Source: an uncultured Prevotella sp.
Lineage (GTDB): Bacteria; Bacteroidota; Bacteroidia; Bacteroidales; Bacteroidaceae
Direction: 5' to 3'
Assembly: GCA_905198745.1 (NCBI GenBank)
Contig: CAJKDU010000024.1
Coordinates: 1 to 37,695, forward strand
DNA length: 37,695 nt
The notes beneath the pieces are model-generated. The model searched no databases. It had not been told where the DNA came from and worked only from the letters and a program-made list of their open reading frames with translations. The position numbers and the translations under genes were made by a program. Numbering within the stretch: the first letter of the stretch is position 1; the number at the start of each line of letters is the position of its first letter. Positions 7,933-16,166 of the stretch are shown here, piece by piece.

Positions 7933-8089
7933 AGGCAATTCTTCTTGTTTTACTCTGTTTTTATGTCTTAATAACGCAAGCTTTTGGTGATTATTACATC
8001 CTGAAAGAACATTTTTATAAATTTGTTTAGTCACAGGGAATGTCACTGTTTGCGCCTTGTTAGTGGCAGGTTTCTCCCTTGTCCCATGG

Positions 8090-8329
8090 CCTGGGCAATG
8101 AATGCCCACGGCTTGGGCATCGATTGCCCAAATGGAGAGAATGATTTTGGGCATTTCTTTCTCATGGTCTTTATGCGGTTGGCTGATAGGGGGTAGAGTG
8201 ATAGATAGTGATAGATAAGTGATGGATGTGGAGCATCTATCACTTGGTGTAGTGTGCTGAATGTCAGTAAAATATTGTAAGAAACAGCGCAAAAAGTGAT
8301 AGGTGATAGATATTTCCGAAAAAATGAAT
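8090..8329. repeat. Dispersed intergenic repeat, copy A
   Basis: It shares with 22828-23049, in the same orientation, an ordered set of blocks: CCTGGGCA opening an inverted repeat (here 8092-8108 with 8114-8130, 15 of 17 paired), TTTTGGGCATTTC (8145-8157), tandem GTGATAGAT units (8197-8227), CATCTATCACT (8234-8244), AAATATTGT (8270-8278) and AGTGATAG (8295). CATCTATCACT and AAATATTGT are exactly 36 bp apart in both copies. No coding potential. The rest of 7933-8452 holds nothing I recognise. Confidence 0.65.
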
Positions 8330-8452
8330 TCATGTGTGCGTCATTCTTGTTGCGCATCGTATGATGTAGGCAGAGAACGACACACGAAACCTGATTGGGA
8401 GTTAGAGAAATTAGGAAAATTGTGGCAAATAGATAAAAAAGTGTGGAAAAAG

Positions 8453-8483
8453 TTTGCAGCTTAAAATTTATTTGCTACTTTTG
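8453..8483 (+). promoter_or_regulatory. Promoter of the tryptophan operon
   Basis: TTTG (8453-8456), 19 bp, TACTTTTG (8476-8483). Transcription would start near 8489, about 20 bases before the leader peptide. Confidence 0.7.
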
Positions 8484-8510
8484 CAACCGAATAAACAAAA
8501 CAATAGCGAA

Positions 8511-8570
8511 ATGAAACAAATGGTATCTAATGCATGGTGGTGGCGTAGCTCAAGATTGAAAAAGTCGTGA
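8511..8570 (+). CDS. trpL: Tryptophan operon leader peptide
   Basis: A 19-residue frame, MKQMVSNAWWWRSSRLKKS, with three consecutive TGG codons at 8535-8543. It sits between a good promoter and an intrinsic terminator, 115 bp before trpD. This is the classic layout for attenuation by ribosome stalling: with scarce charged tRNA-Trp the ribosome pauses at the Trp codons and terminator folding is affected. GTCGTGA (8564-8570), which includes the stop codon, is exactly complementary to TCACGAC (8623-8629) in the loop and first stem base of the terminator. That gives a possible competing pairing that a ribosome at the stop codon would mask. The start codon has only a weak Shine-Dalgarno match, as is usual in this phylum. 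Confidence 0.82.
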   Translation: MKQMVSNAWWWRSSRLKKS

Positions 8571-8603
8571 GTCGCATTGCCGTATCGATACCGTACAAGA
8601 TAT

Positions 8604-8647
8604 AAAGAAGGCCTGCCGTTCATCACGACAGGCCTTCTTTTCGTTTT
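8604..8647 (+). terminator. Intrinsic attenuator of the trp operon
   Basis: A perfect 12-bp stem (8604-8615 with 8629-8640; core GAAGGCCTG/CAGGCCTTC) with a 13-base loop, followed by TTTTCGTTTT. It lies 33 bp past the leader peptide stop and 38 bp before trpD. Confidence 0.82.
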
Positions 8648-8685
8648 GGCATTTCATCGAATAAACAACTTAAACACATACAACT

Positions 8686-9687
8686 ATGGAGATGAAAACA
8701 ATTCTACAGAGACTACTCAATCATGAAGAGCTCAATCGCAAGGAAACCCATGACATTCTGCTTGGCATCACCCGTGAAGAGTATCCCACAGAACAGGTGA
8801 CCGCTCTCATCACAATGCTTCAGATGAGGGGCATAGCGGTGGACGAACTGCTTGGATTCCGCGACGGCATACTTGAAACCGGTGTGCACGCACAGCTCGA
8901 TGCCGACCGCTATATCGATGTGGTAGGAACCGGCGGTGACGAGAAAAACACGTTCAACATCTCCACTTGCGCCTGCTTTGTTATTGCCGGAGCCGGCTAT
9001 AAGGTGGCCAAGCACGGCAACTATGCCGCTACTTCCACCAGTGGTGCCAGCAATGTCATTGAGCAGCATGGCGTGAATTTCACCAATAATCTCGACCAGC
9101 TCAATCGCTCCATCAACGAGTGTGGCATGGTCTATCTGCATGCGCCGCTCTTTGCCCGAGCCATGAAGTATGTGGCACCCATACGCAAGGCCCTGCAGTT
9201 TCCCACTCTGTTCAACTTGCTCGGTCCGTTGGTGAACCCCTCTCAGCCCCAATGCCAGTTGCTTGGCGTGGCCAATCTCGACCAAATGCGCCTCTATAGC
9301 AATGTCTACCAAAAACTCGGTGTCGATTACGGCATCGTGAACAGCATAGACGGCTACGATGAAATTTCGCTTACGGGCAGTTTCAAGGTGACCACCAACC
9401 ACTTGGAGCACATCTATACACCAGCCGACCTCGGCCTGCCTACCACACAGGACGACAACCTCAAGGGTGGCAACACCAAGGAAGAGGCCAACGCCATCTT
9501 TGACAGTGTGCTTGAGAACCGTGCCATGGAAGACCAGAAGAATGTGGTCATAGCCAATGCTGCCTTCGGCATACACGTCATTGACGGCAGTAAGTCCGTA
9601 GACGAAAGCATTGCCATGGCGCGCGAGAGCATAGAGAGCGGCAAGGCACTCGGCGTGCTCAAGAAGTTCGTGGAAATCAATTCGTAA
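8686..9687 (+). CDS. trpD: Anthranilate phosphoribosyltransferase
   Basis: 333 residues from ATG 8686; a second ATG at 8692 (MKTILQRLL) is equally plausible. Transfers phosphoribosyl from PRPP to anthranilate, the second step of the branch. Hallmarks: the PRPP loop VGTGGDEKNTFNIST, KHGNYAATSTSGASNVIE, the anthranilate-site stretch PIRKALQFPTLFNLLGPLVNP, and GYDEIS. First structural gene of the operon here, directly behind the attenuator. It stands apart from trpG and is not fused to it. Confidence 0.95.
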   Translation: MEMKTILQRLLNHEELNRKETHDILLGITREEYPTEQVTALITMLQMRGIAVDELLGFRDGILETGVHAQLDADRYIDVVGTGGDEKNTFNISTCACFVIAGAGYKVAKHGNYAATSTSGASNVIEQHGVNFTNNLDQLNRSINECGMVYLHAPLFARAMKYVAPIRKALQFPTLFNLLGPLVNPSQPQCQLLGVANLDQMRLYSNVYQKLGVDYGIVNSIDGYDEISLTGSFKVTTNHLEHIYTPADLGLPTTQDDNLKGGNTKEEANAIFDSVLENRAMEDQKNVVIANAAFGIHVIDGSKSVDESIAMARESIESGKALGVLKKFVEINS

Positions 9688-9712
9688 ACCAACCGCTAAG
9701 ACAATACTCACG

Positions 9713-10498
9713 ATGGACATACTTGAAGAAATCACGGCCTACAAACGCCAGGAAGTGGAGCGCATGAAAGCGCAGTTGGCTCCACATCTATTATATAATA
9801 AGGTGGAACAGATGCTTGATCGTCCGGTACCCTCCATGAGCCAGGCTCTGACTGAAGCCCAGACGGGCATCATTGCCGAGTTTAAGCGCAAGTCGCCCTC
9901 CAAGGGATGGATCAAGCAAGAAGGCAAGGCACAGGAGATACCTTTGGGCTACCAGCAGAATGGTGCGGCAGCCCTGAGCATACTCACCGACGAACACTAT
10001 TTCGGCGGCAACGACGAGTTTATCGTTGAGGCGCGCCGTTCGGGCGTCACTATTCCTGTGCTCTACAAGAACTTTGTGGTTGACGAGTACCAACTTTTCC
10101 AAGCCCGTGTCTGCGGAGCCTCGGCAGTGCTTCTCATTGCTGCCGACCTGAAACTGGCGGACTGCCGTATGCTGCTCCACACTGCCCACGAACTCGGCCT
10201 TGAGGTGCTGCTCGAGATGCACTCAGAGAACGAACTCGACTATGCCGATCTGGAACCCGATATGTATGGCATCAACAACCGCAACCTCGGCACCTTCGTG
10301 ACCGATGTGGAAAACTCCTTCCGCATGGCTCGGCGCCTGCCGCAGGCAGGTTGCAAGGTGAGCGAAAGCGGCATCAGCCATCCCGACACCGTGCGCCAGC
10401 TCAAGTTGGCAGGCTACAAGGGATTCCTCATCGGCGAAAACTTCATGAAATCCGATAACCCCGGAGCCTCGCTCCGACAATTCATCGAACAATGCTGA
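9713..10498 (+). CDS. trpC: Indole-3-glycerol-phosphate synthase
   Basis: 261 residues. A TIM barrel that closes the indole ring from CdRP. Hallmarks: IIAEFKRKSPSKGWI with the catalytic lysine, YFGGNDEF, VLYKNFVVDEYQ, VLLEMHSENEL, GINNRNL and VSESGI. It starts 25 bp after trpD, and its last 7 bp overlap trpF, which suggests translational coupling. It is a separate gene, not the TrpC-TrpF fusion of enterobacteria. Confidence 0.95.
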   Translation: MDILEEITAYKRQEVERMKAQLAPHLLYNKVEQMLDRPVPSMSQALTEAQTGIIAEFKRKSPSKGWIKQEGKAQEIPLGYQQNGAAALSILTDEHYFGGNDEFIVEARRSGVTIPVLYKNFVVDEYQLFQARVCGASAVLLIAADLKLADCRMLLHTAHELGLEVLLEMHSENELDYADLEPDMYGINNRNLGTFVTDVENSFRMARRLPQAGCKVSESGISHPDTVRQLKLAGYKGFLIGENFMKSDNPGASLRQFIEQC

Positions 10499-11163
10499 TT
10501 AAGGTATGTGGCATGCGTGAGCCCGACAACATTCACGCCGTAGAGCAGTTGGGCATAGACCTGATGGGCTTCATCTTCTATTCCAAGAGTCCCCGATACG
10601 TGGCGATGCAACGCTCGCTGGCAGGCATCTTGCCCGACTGTGCAGAAGAGGCCCTGCAAGACCGAGACCACAACATGGCGAGGGTAGGGGTGTTCGTAGA
10701 CGATATGCCTCAGAATATAGTGACAAGAGTGGTCAACTTTGGTCTTGACTATGTGCAGTTGCACGGCAATGAGAGCACGGTGATGATAGACAACCTCCGT
10801 GCCACGCTTGACCCGGACATCCATAAGGGGGTGAAAATCATCAAGGCCATCAGCGTGGCCTCGGCAGACGACTTGCTGAAGGCCGATGTCTACCAGGGGC
10901 ATGTAGACCTGCTGCTCTTCGACACGAAGTGCCCGACCAAGGGAGGTAGCGGTGAACAGTTTGATTGGACTGTGCTCGACCACTACGCAGGAAAGATCCC
11001 TTTCCTGCTTAGCGGAGGCATCGGACCGGAAGACGCCGCAAGGGTGAAAATGTTTAAACATCCGCAATGTGCGGGCATAGACCTGAACTCGAGGTTTGAA
11101 TCCTCACCCGGCGTGAAAGACGTGAAGCTGCTCAAGCGATTCATTGACGAAGTGAGAAAGTGA
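10492..11163 (+). CDS. trpF: Phosphoribosylanthranilate isomerase
   Basis: 223 residues. Performs the Amadori rearrangement between the TrpD and TrpC steps. Hallmarks: LIKVCGMR with the catalytic Cys, GFIFYSKSPRYV, VGVFVD, LDYVQLHGNES, LLFDTK, and LLSGGIGPEDA near the phosphate site. The start codon overlaps the trpC stop (ATGCTGA). Confidence 0.94.
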   Translation: MLIKVCGMREPDNIHAVEQLGIDLMGFIFYSKSPRYVAMQRSLAGILPDCAEEALQDRDHNMARVGVFVDDMPQNIVTRVVNFGLDYVQLHGNESTVMIDNLRATLDPDIHKGVKIIKAISVASADDLLKADVYQGHVDLLLFDTKCPTKGGSGEQFDWTVLDHYAGKIPFLLSGGIGPEDAARVKMFKHPQCAGIDLNSRFESSPGVKDVKLLKRFIDEVRK

Positions 11164-11202
11164 AAATCAATATGACAAGGAAAACAAACAACACAAAAGA
11201 AT

Positions 11203-11985
11203 ATGAACAAAATAAACCAGTTATTTGCCGAAAGTCAGCGTGAGGGACGCAAGTTGCTCTCGCTCTATTTCTGTGCCGGCTGCCCCACGTTCGAAGGTAC
11301 AGCCGACGTGCTCCGAGCCATGCAGCGCAAGGGCATAGCCATGGTCGAAGTGGGCATGCCCTTCAGCGACCCACTGGCAGACGGCCCGGTCATCCAGAGT
11401 GCAGGCACCAAGGCTCTGAAGAACGGTATGTCGCTCGACAAACTCTTCGCACAGCTTGCCTCCGTCAAGGACGACGTGCACATTCCCCTTATCATCATGA
11501 GCTACCTCAACGTCATTATGCACTATGGCTTTGAACGCTTCTTCCAGCGTTGCGTGGAGTGCGGCGTTTCGGGCACCATCATTCCCGACCTTCCCTTCAA
11601 GGACTATCTGGAAGATGTGAAGCCCATAGCCGACAAGTACGACATACGGGTCATCATGATGATTACCCCGGAAACCAGCGAAGACCGCATCCGCTTCATC
11701 GACGAGCATACCGACGGCTTTATCTATATGGTCAGTTCGGCAAGCACTACCGGTGCCCAGCAGAGCTTTGATGAACAGAAGCAGGACTACTTCCGCCGCA
11801 TCAATGCCATGAACCTGCGCAATCCGCGCATGATAGGTTTCGGTATCAGCAACAAGCAGACACTCGACAGTGCGCAGGCCAATGCTGCAGGAGCCATTAT
11901 CGGCAGCAAGTTTGTCACCCTGCTTGATGAACTCAAAGACCCCGACAAGGCCCTTGACGCTCTCTATGAAGCTTTGAAGAAATAA
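11203..11985 (+). CDS. trpA: Tryptophan synthase alpha subunit
   Basis: 260 residues. Splits indole-3-glycerol phosphate into indole and glyceraldehyde 3-phosphate, and the indole is channelled to TrpB. Catalytic Glu and Asp lie in VEVGMPFSDPLADGPVIQ; other hallmarks are GTIIPDLPFKDY, MITPETSEDRI and YMVSSASTTGAQ. The usual early T-x-GDP motif reads FCAGCPTFEGT here, a variation I associate with Bacteroidota members. It lies directly before trpB, opposite to the common trpB-trpA order. Confidence 0.94.
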   Translation: MNKINQLFAESQREGRKLLSLYFCAGCPTFEGTADVLRAMQRKGIAMVEVGMPFSDPLADGPVIQSAGTKALKNGMSLDKLFAQLASVKDDVHIPLIIMSYLNVIMHYGFERFFQRCVECGVSGTIIPDLPFKDYLEDVKPIADKYDIRVIMMITPETSEDRIRFIDEHTDGFIYMVSSASTTGAQQSFDEQKQDYFRRINAMNLRNPRMIGFGISNKQTLDSAQANAAGAIIGSKFVTLLDELKDPDKALDALYEALKK

Positions 11986-12012
11986 TGCCCCCAACTAAAC
12001 AACAATATCATT

Positions 12013-13218
12013 ATGGGAAAATATAATGTAGACAAAAACGGATTCTTCGGCAAGTTTGGCGGTGCCTATGTGCCGGAGATACTCTATAAGTGTGTGCACG
12101 ACCTGCAAGACTGCTATGAGCAGATCATCGAGAGTGAAGATTTCAAGAACGAATACCATCAGTTGCTCCGCGACTATGTGGGCCGTCCTTCTCCTCTCTA
12201 CTATGCCAAGCGTATGAGCGAGAAGTACGGTTGCCAGCTCTACCTGAAGCGCGAAGATCTGAACCATACGGGTGCCCACAAAATCAACAACACCATAGGC
12301 CAGATTCTCATGGCCAAGAAGATGGGCAAGACACGTATCATTGCCGAGACCGGAGCCGGACAGCACGGCGTGGCCACAGCCACCGTGTGTGCACTGATGA
12401 ACATGAAGTGCGAAATCTTCATGGGCAAGACCGACGTGGAACGCCAGCACACCAATGTGGAGCGAATGAAGATGCTCGGTGCCGAGGTGCATCCCGTTAC
12501 AACGGGCAATATGACCCTGAGTGATGCTTGCTCCGAGGCCATACGCGACTGGTGCCGCCATCCGCAGGACACCTTCTACATTGTCGGGTCTACCATGGGG
12601 CCGCATCCCTATCCCGACATCGTGGCCAAGATGCAGAGCGTCATCTCGGAAGAAATCAAGTGGCAGCTTGAAGAGAAAATCGGTCGTGACTATCCCGACT
12701 ATCTTATAGCCTGTGTGGGAGGCGGCAGCAATGCTGCGGGAACCATCTATCATTATATGGACGACGAGCGTGTGAAGATTGTGCTTGCCGAAGCAGGCGG
12801 CCACGGTGTGGACACAGACTACACTGCCGCCACCATACACTGTGGAACGGAAGGCATCATCCATGGTGCGCGTACGCTCGTGATGCAGGATGAAGACGGA
12901 CAAATCAAGGAGGCCTTCACCATTTCTGCCGGTCTCGACTATCCGGGCATAGGACCCATGCATGCCAACATGGCGGAAGACGGACGCACCAAGGTGCTGG
13001 CAGTCAACGACGACGAGGCTATCTATGCCGGCTATGAACTGACCCGCATGGAAGGCATCATCCCCGCCATAGAGAGTGCCCATGCCGTGGCTGCCCTCAA
13101 GAAAGTGAAGTTCCAACCTTCAGACGTGGTGGTGCTCACCGTGAGCGGACGCGGCGACAAGGATGTGGAGACCTATCTCAAGAACAAACAAATGGCTAAG
13201 GAATATGGCAACTTCTAA
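12013..13218 (+). CDS. trpB: Tryptophan synthase beta subunit
   Basis: 401 residues. PLP enzyme that condenses indole and serine to tryptophan. Hallmarks: FGGAYVPE, LKREDLNHTGAHKINN with the PLP lysine, ETGAGQHGVATA with the catalytic Glu, CVGGGSNAAG binding the PLP phosphate, and LTVSGRGDKD. TrpB1 type, as expected next to trpA. The final 14 bp overlap the start of trpE. Confidence 0.96.
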   Translation: MGKYNVDKNGFFGKFGGAYVPEILYKCVHDLQDCYEQIIESEDFKNEYHQLLRDYVGRPSPLYYAKRMSEKYGCQLYLKREDLNHTGAHKINNTIGQILMAKKMGKTRIIAETGAGQHGVATATVCALMNMKCEIFMGKTDVERQHTNVERMKMLGAEVHPVTTGNMTLSDACSEAIRDWCRHPQDTFYIVGSTMGPHPYPDIVAKMQSVISEEIKWQLEEKIGRDYPDYLIACVGGGSNAAGTIYHYMDDERVKIVLAEAGGHGVDTDYTAATIHCGTEGIIHGARTLVMQDEDGQIKEAFTISAGLDYPGIGPMHANMAEDGRTKVLAVNDDEAIYAGYELTRMEGIIPAIESAHAVAALKKVKFQPSDVVVLTVSGRGDKDVETYLKNKQMAKEYGNF

Positions 13219-14623
13219 ACGTTTCAACTATCACACCGTCACCCGGACTATCCTGGCCGACCTCTATACACCGGTAGGCGTATATATGCACTTGCGCGAC
13301 ATTTGTCCGCAGAGTGCCCTGATGGAGAGTTCCGACTATCATGAGTCAAACAACTCGCGTTCGTTTATTGGCGTGAATCCTATTGGGCATGTGGCTCTCA
13401 GCCACGGATTTGCCGACTGCTGCTTGCCCGACGGCACCCGGCTTCACACACCCATTACCGATGACTATCCCAGCGAGCGTGCCATCAATGACTTTGTAGG
13501 CAGCTTCAAGGTTGAGGGCGACAAGTCGGAATTGGTGGGCATGTATGGTTATACATCGTTCAATGCCGTGCGCTATTTCGAACATATCCCCGTCAAGGAC
13601 TCGACAGCACAGAAGAATGATGCGCCCGACTTGCTCTATATCCTGTACAAGGACATCATTGAATTCGACCATTTCAACAACACCATCACCTTCATTTCCC
13701 TGGAGGCTGATGGCGAGCATGAGGCCGAGGCTCGTATAGACCGCTTGCTGATGCTCATCAACAAGCAGAATGTCAAGGCATATCCCTTCCATCCCGTTGG
13801 CGACACCACGTCGACCCTTACAGACGAGGAGCACAAGGCCAACATACGCAAGTGTATCAAGCACTGCCTCAGGGGCGACGTGTTCCAAATCGTTATTTCG
13901 CGTCGCTTTGTGCAGAAATATGAGGGCGACGACTTCAAACTCTATCGTGCCCTGCGCAGCATCAACCCCAGTCCCTACCTTTTCTACATGGACTTCGGTG
14001 GATTCCGTATCTTCGGTTCCTCACCCGAAACGCATTGCCGCATTGAGGGTGATAAGGCATACATCGACCCCATTGCCGGCACTACCAAACGTACGGGCGA
14101 TGCTGAGGCTGATCGCCGCGGTGCAGAGTTCCTGCGCAACGACCCCAAGGAAAATGCCGAACACGTGATGCTGGTGGACTTGGCTCGCAACGACTTGAGC
14201 CGCAACTGTCATGGTGTGAAGGTGGACTTCTACAAAGGCCTGCAATACTACAGCCATGTGATACATCTCGTGAGCCGTGTGTCGGGCACACTCGACAAGG
14301 GCGCAGACAAAATCAAGGCTTTCATCGACACTTTCCCGGCCGGCACTCTGAGCGGTGCGCCAAAGGTGCGTGCCATGCAGATTATCAGTGAGTATGAGCC
14401 GCATAACCGTGGCGCTTACGGTGGTTGTATCGGCTATATTGGATTGAACGGTGACTTGAACCAAGCCATCGTCATCCGAACATTCATCAGCCGCAACGGA
14501 GAACTGTGGTTCCAGGCTGGCAGCGGCGTGGTGGCCAAGAGCAACGACGAGTATGAACTGCAGGAAGTGAACAGCAAGCTCGGTGCTTTGCGCCGTGCCA
14601 TTCTGTTGGCAGAAGACATGTAA
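13205..14623 (+). CDS. trpE: Anthranilate synthase component I
   Basis: 472 residues from the ATG at 13205 (MATSKRFNYHTV). The frame is open 42 bp further up to 13163, but that part only shadows trpB. Makes anthranilate from chorismate, using ammonia from TrpG. Hallmarks: FRIFGSSPETHCRI, DPIAGTTKRTG, DLARNDLSRN, and PAGTLSGAPKVRAMQII with chorismate- and Mg-binding residues. The N-terminal feedback motif is visible as LMESSDYHESNNSRSFIG, so tryptophan inhibition is likely. The 14-bp overlap with trpB suggests coupled translation. Confidence 0.95.
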   Translation: MATSKRFNYHTVTRTILADLYTPVGVYMHLRDICPQSALMESSDYHESNNSRSFIGVNPIGHVALSHGFADCCLPDGTRLHTPITDDYPSERAINDFVGSFKVEGDKSELVGMYGYTSFNAVRYFEHIPVKDSTAQKNDAPDLLYILYKDIIEFDHFNNTITFISLEADGEHEAEARIDRLLMLINKQNVKAYPFHPVGDTTSTLTDEEHKANIRKCIKHCLRGDVFQIVISRRFVQKYEGDDFKLYRALRSINPSPYLFYMDFGGFRIFGSSPETHCRIEGDKAYIDPIAGTTKRTGDAEADRRGAEFLRNDPKENAEHVMLVDLARNDLSRNCHGVKVDFYKGLQYYSHVIHLVSRVSGTLDKGADKIKAFIDTFPAGTLSGAPKVRAMQIISEYEPHNRGAYGGCIGYIGLNGDLNQAIVIRTFISRNGELWFQAGSGVVAKSNDEYELQEVNSKLGALRRAILLAEDM

Positions 14624-14643
14624 TCTTTCTAAACAAGTACGAC

Positions 14644-15207
14644 ATGAAAATAGTAATTATAGACAACTACGACTCGTTCACCTATAATCTGGCTCATCTG
14701 GTCAAGGAACTGGGTGCTGAAGTCACCGTCTATCGCAATGACCAGTTCCAGTTAAATAAGCTGGAACCTTTCGATAAAATCATTCTCAGTCCAGGTCCGG
14801 GCATTCCTTCCGAAGCCGGCCTGTTGCTGGACGTCATCAAGGCGTATGCCGGCAAGAAGCCCATCTTGGGCGTTTGTCTCGGCCATCAGGCCATAGGCGA
14901 GTATTTCGGAGGTAAACTCACCAATCTTTCCGAAGTGTTCCATGGCGTTGCTACGGAGGGAACGCAACTGGCTAACGACTATATATTTGACAGTTTGCCG
15001 CGGCGCATTGTCATGGGCAGGTATCACAGTTGGGTGGTAGACCGCGAGAACTTTCCTGATTGTTTAGAGGTGACAGCCGAGAGCGATGAAGGACAAATCA
15101 TGGCACTCCGTCACCGGCATTACGACATACATGGCATACAGTTCCATCCCGAGAGCGTTCTTACGCCCGAGGGAAGAGTCATGGTGGATAATTTCTTAAA
15201 ACACTGA
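14644..15207 (+). CDS. trpG: Anthranilate synthase component II (glutamine amidotransferase)
   Basis: 187 residues. Class I amidotransferase providing ammonia to TrpE. Triad: Cys in LGVCLGHQAIGE, His and Glu in QFHPESVLTPEG. The family start IDNYDSFTYNL and the oxyanion region SPGPGIPSEAG are present. It may also serve as PabA, since no pab gene is in the window. Last gene of the operon, 20 bp after trpE and before a terminator. Confidence 0.94.
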   Translation: MKIVIIDNYDSFTYNLAHLVKELGAEVTVYRNDQFQLNKLEPFDKIILSPGPGIPSEAGLLLDVIKAYAGKKPILGVCLGHQAIGEYFGGKLTNLSEVFHGVATEGTQLANDYIFDSLPRRIVMGRYHSWVVDRENFPDCLEVTAESDEGQIMALRHRHYDIHGIQFHPESVLTPEGRVMVDNFLKH

Positions 15208-15218
15208 TGTGTGTCCAG

Positions 15219-15267
15219 CGGCAGTCTTCCGTCAAGGGTAATTCCGGGAGATTGCCGTTTTCTCTTT
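15219..15267 (+). terminator. Terminator of the trp operon
   Basis: CGGCAGTCTTCC (15219-15230) pairs with GGGAGATTGCCG (15246-15257), with two G-U pairs, and is followed by TTTTCTCTTTT. It begins 12 bp after the trpG stop. Confidence 0.7.
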
Positions 15268-15278
15268 TGTATAAGGAT

Positions 15279-15415
15279 TCAATTTGGCTCTGGATTTGCC
15301 TTCTCGAGCCAAATTGATGCTTGGGCTTGGTAACTTCCTGCTTGTTTAATGGAACACGCCATGTCTGCATTAGGCATAGTGGGTACTACAAATCGCCGAA
15401 CCTGTGCAGGTTCGG
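15279..15415. other. Two further inverted repeats in the gap after trpG
   Basis: A perfect 12-bp repeat (15279-15290 with 15306-15317, TCAATTTGGCTC) encloses a 15-base loop. A 9-bp repeat (CCGAACCTG, 15396-15404 with 15407-15415) is nearly a continuous palindrome. They lie in the 380-bp gap between trpG and the next gene, past the terminator. A 70-codon frame at 15349-15561 runs through here but looks like chance. Role unknown. Confidence 0.45.
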
Positions 15416-15513
15416 AATGGCAAACTCTGAAGAATGTGGCTTACGTAGCCGGTGTGGTCGGCGCTTGTATTAGAAGTGGATTTGTTGTGCAATTCTTGTT
15501 TTTGCCCCATTTT

Positions 15514-15545
15514 CTTGTAGACTACAGTCTTTTTTCTTACTTTTG
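15514..15545 (+). promoter_or_regulatory. Promoter for the secreted unknown at 15588
   Basis: CTTG (15514-15517), 20 bp, TACTTTTG (15538-15545). The start codon follows 42 bp later. Confidence 0.55.
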
Positions 15546-15587
15546 CAGCATGGACAAATAGTATTAACCTGTTAAGATTTACCCACA

Positions 15588-16166
15588 ATGAAGAAACTTT
15601 TATTACTGTTTATTGCCGTATCGTTGCCCCTGTTCTTGCGGGCGCAGGTGGCTATGGGGTTAGACGACATGTCGGAAAACCAGATTGATCGTATCCTCAA
15701 TGCAAGCAAGAAAGTGGTGCTGCACTGCATGCGCATCATCGAGCAAGGAAAGGATACTCAACTGACCAAAGAAACATTTACGCTCATTTTCGACTACCCT
15801 TATGGCGGATGCGACTTTTATGTAAAAGGTGAAAAGTACGCTTATTTCTTGAGTCGTCCCATGCATGCACAGAAAAAATATATTGATAAAGATGACTATC
15901 ACATGTTGGCATACAAGTTTAACGTGACCGACAAGAATTATCTAGCATTCAATTTTTTCACGTATCAGGGGTCTATGTATCTTCCTACGATGGCGTGGTA
16001 TGTCAACGACAATGCTTTTAACAGCTACTCAATAATGTCAGTAGACTTCTACGATACATCCGACAGGCTGATTGCCTCGTCTTATGCTCCACTGACGGCA
16101 TCGGATATAGATAGTGGCAATTTGTTGCAGTGCTGGGTGGAAAACGTATATAAGCGTTATAGATAA
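15588..16166 (+). CDS. Secreted protein of unknown function
   Basis: 192 residues. A clear signal peptide (MKKLLLLFIAVSLPLFLRAQ, cleavage near residue 20) and no lipobox cysteine, so a periplasmic or secreted soluble protein is likely. The rest is mixed alpha/beta and rich in aromatic residues (FDYPYGGCDFYVKGEKYAYFL, NYLAFNFFTYQGSMYLPTMAWY), with three cysteines. I do not recognise the family. It has its own promoter and stands alone between the trp terminator and the convergent prfC operon. Confidence 0.75.
   Translation: MKKLLLLFIAVSLPLFLRAQVAMGLDDMSENQIDRILNASKKVVLHCMRIIEQGKDTQLTKETFTLIFDYPYGGCDFYVKGEKYAYFLSRPMHAQKKYIDKDDYHMLAYKFNVTDKNYLAFNFFTYQGSMYLPTMAWYVNDNAFNSYSIMSVDFYDTSDRLIASSYAPLTASDIDSGNLLQCWVENVYKRYR

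Noticed and set aside
7933..8292. N-terminal extension of the 41-residue gene to 161 residues
   Set aside because: The extension runs through repeat copy A, and its composition is not protein-like. The inner ATG at 7932 has a better ribosome site and a conserved-looking product.
8582..8591. GTATCGATAC palindrome in the trp leader as a repressor operator
   Set aside because: A 10-bp self-complementary sequence is common, and the leader is already explained by attenuation. No similar site was seen elsewhere in the window.
11995..13116. Minus-strand frame (373 codons) opposite trpB
   Set aside because: Antisense shadow of a gene whose PLP and active-site motifs are unmistakable.
15349..15561. 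70-codon frame after trpG
   Set aside because: It crosses the inverted repeats and the promoter of the next gene, and its sequence has no protein-like pattern.
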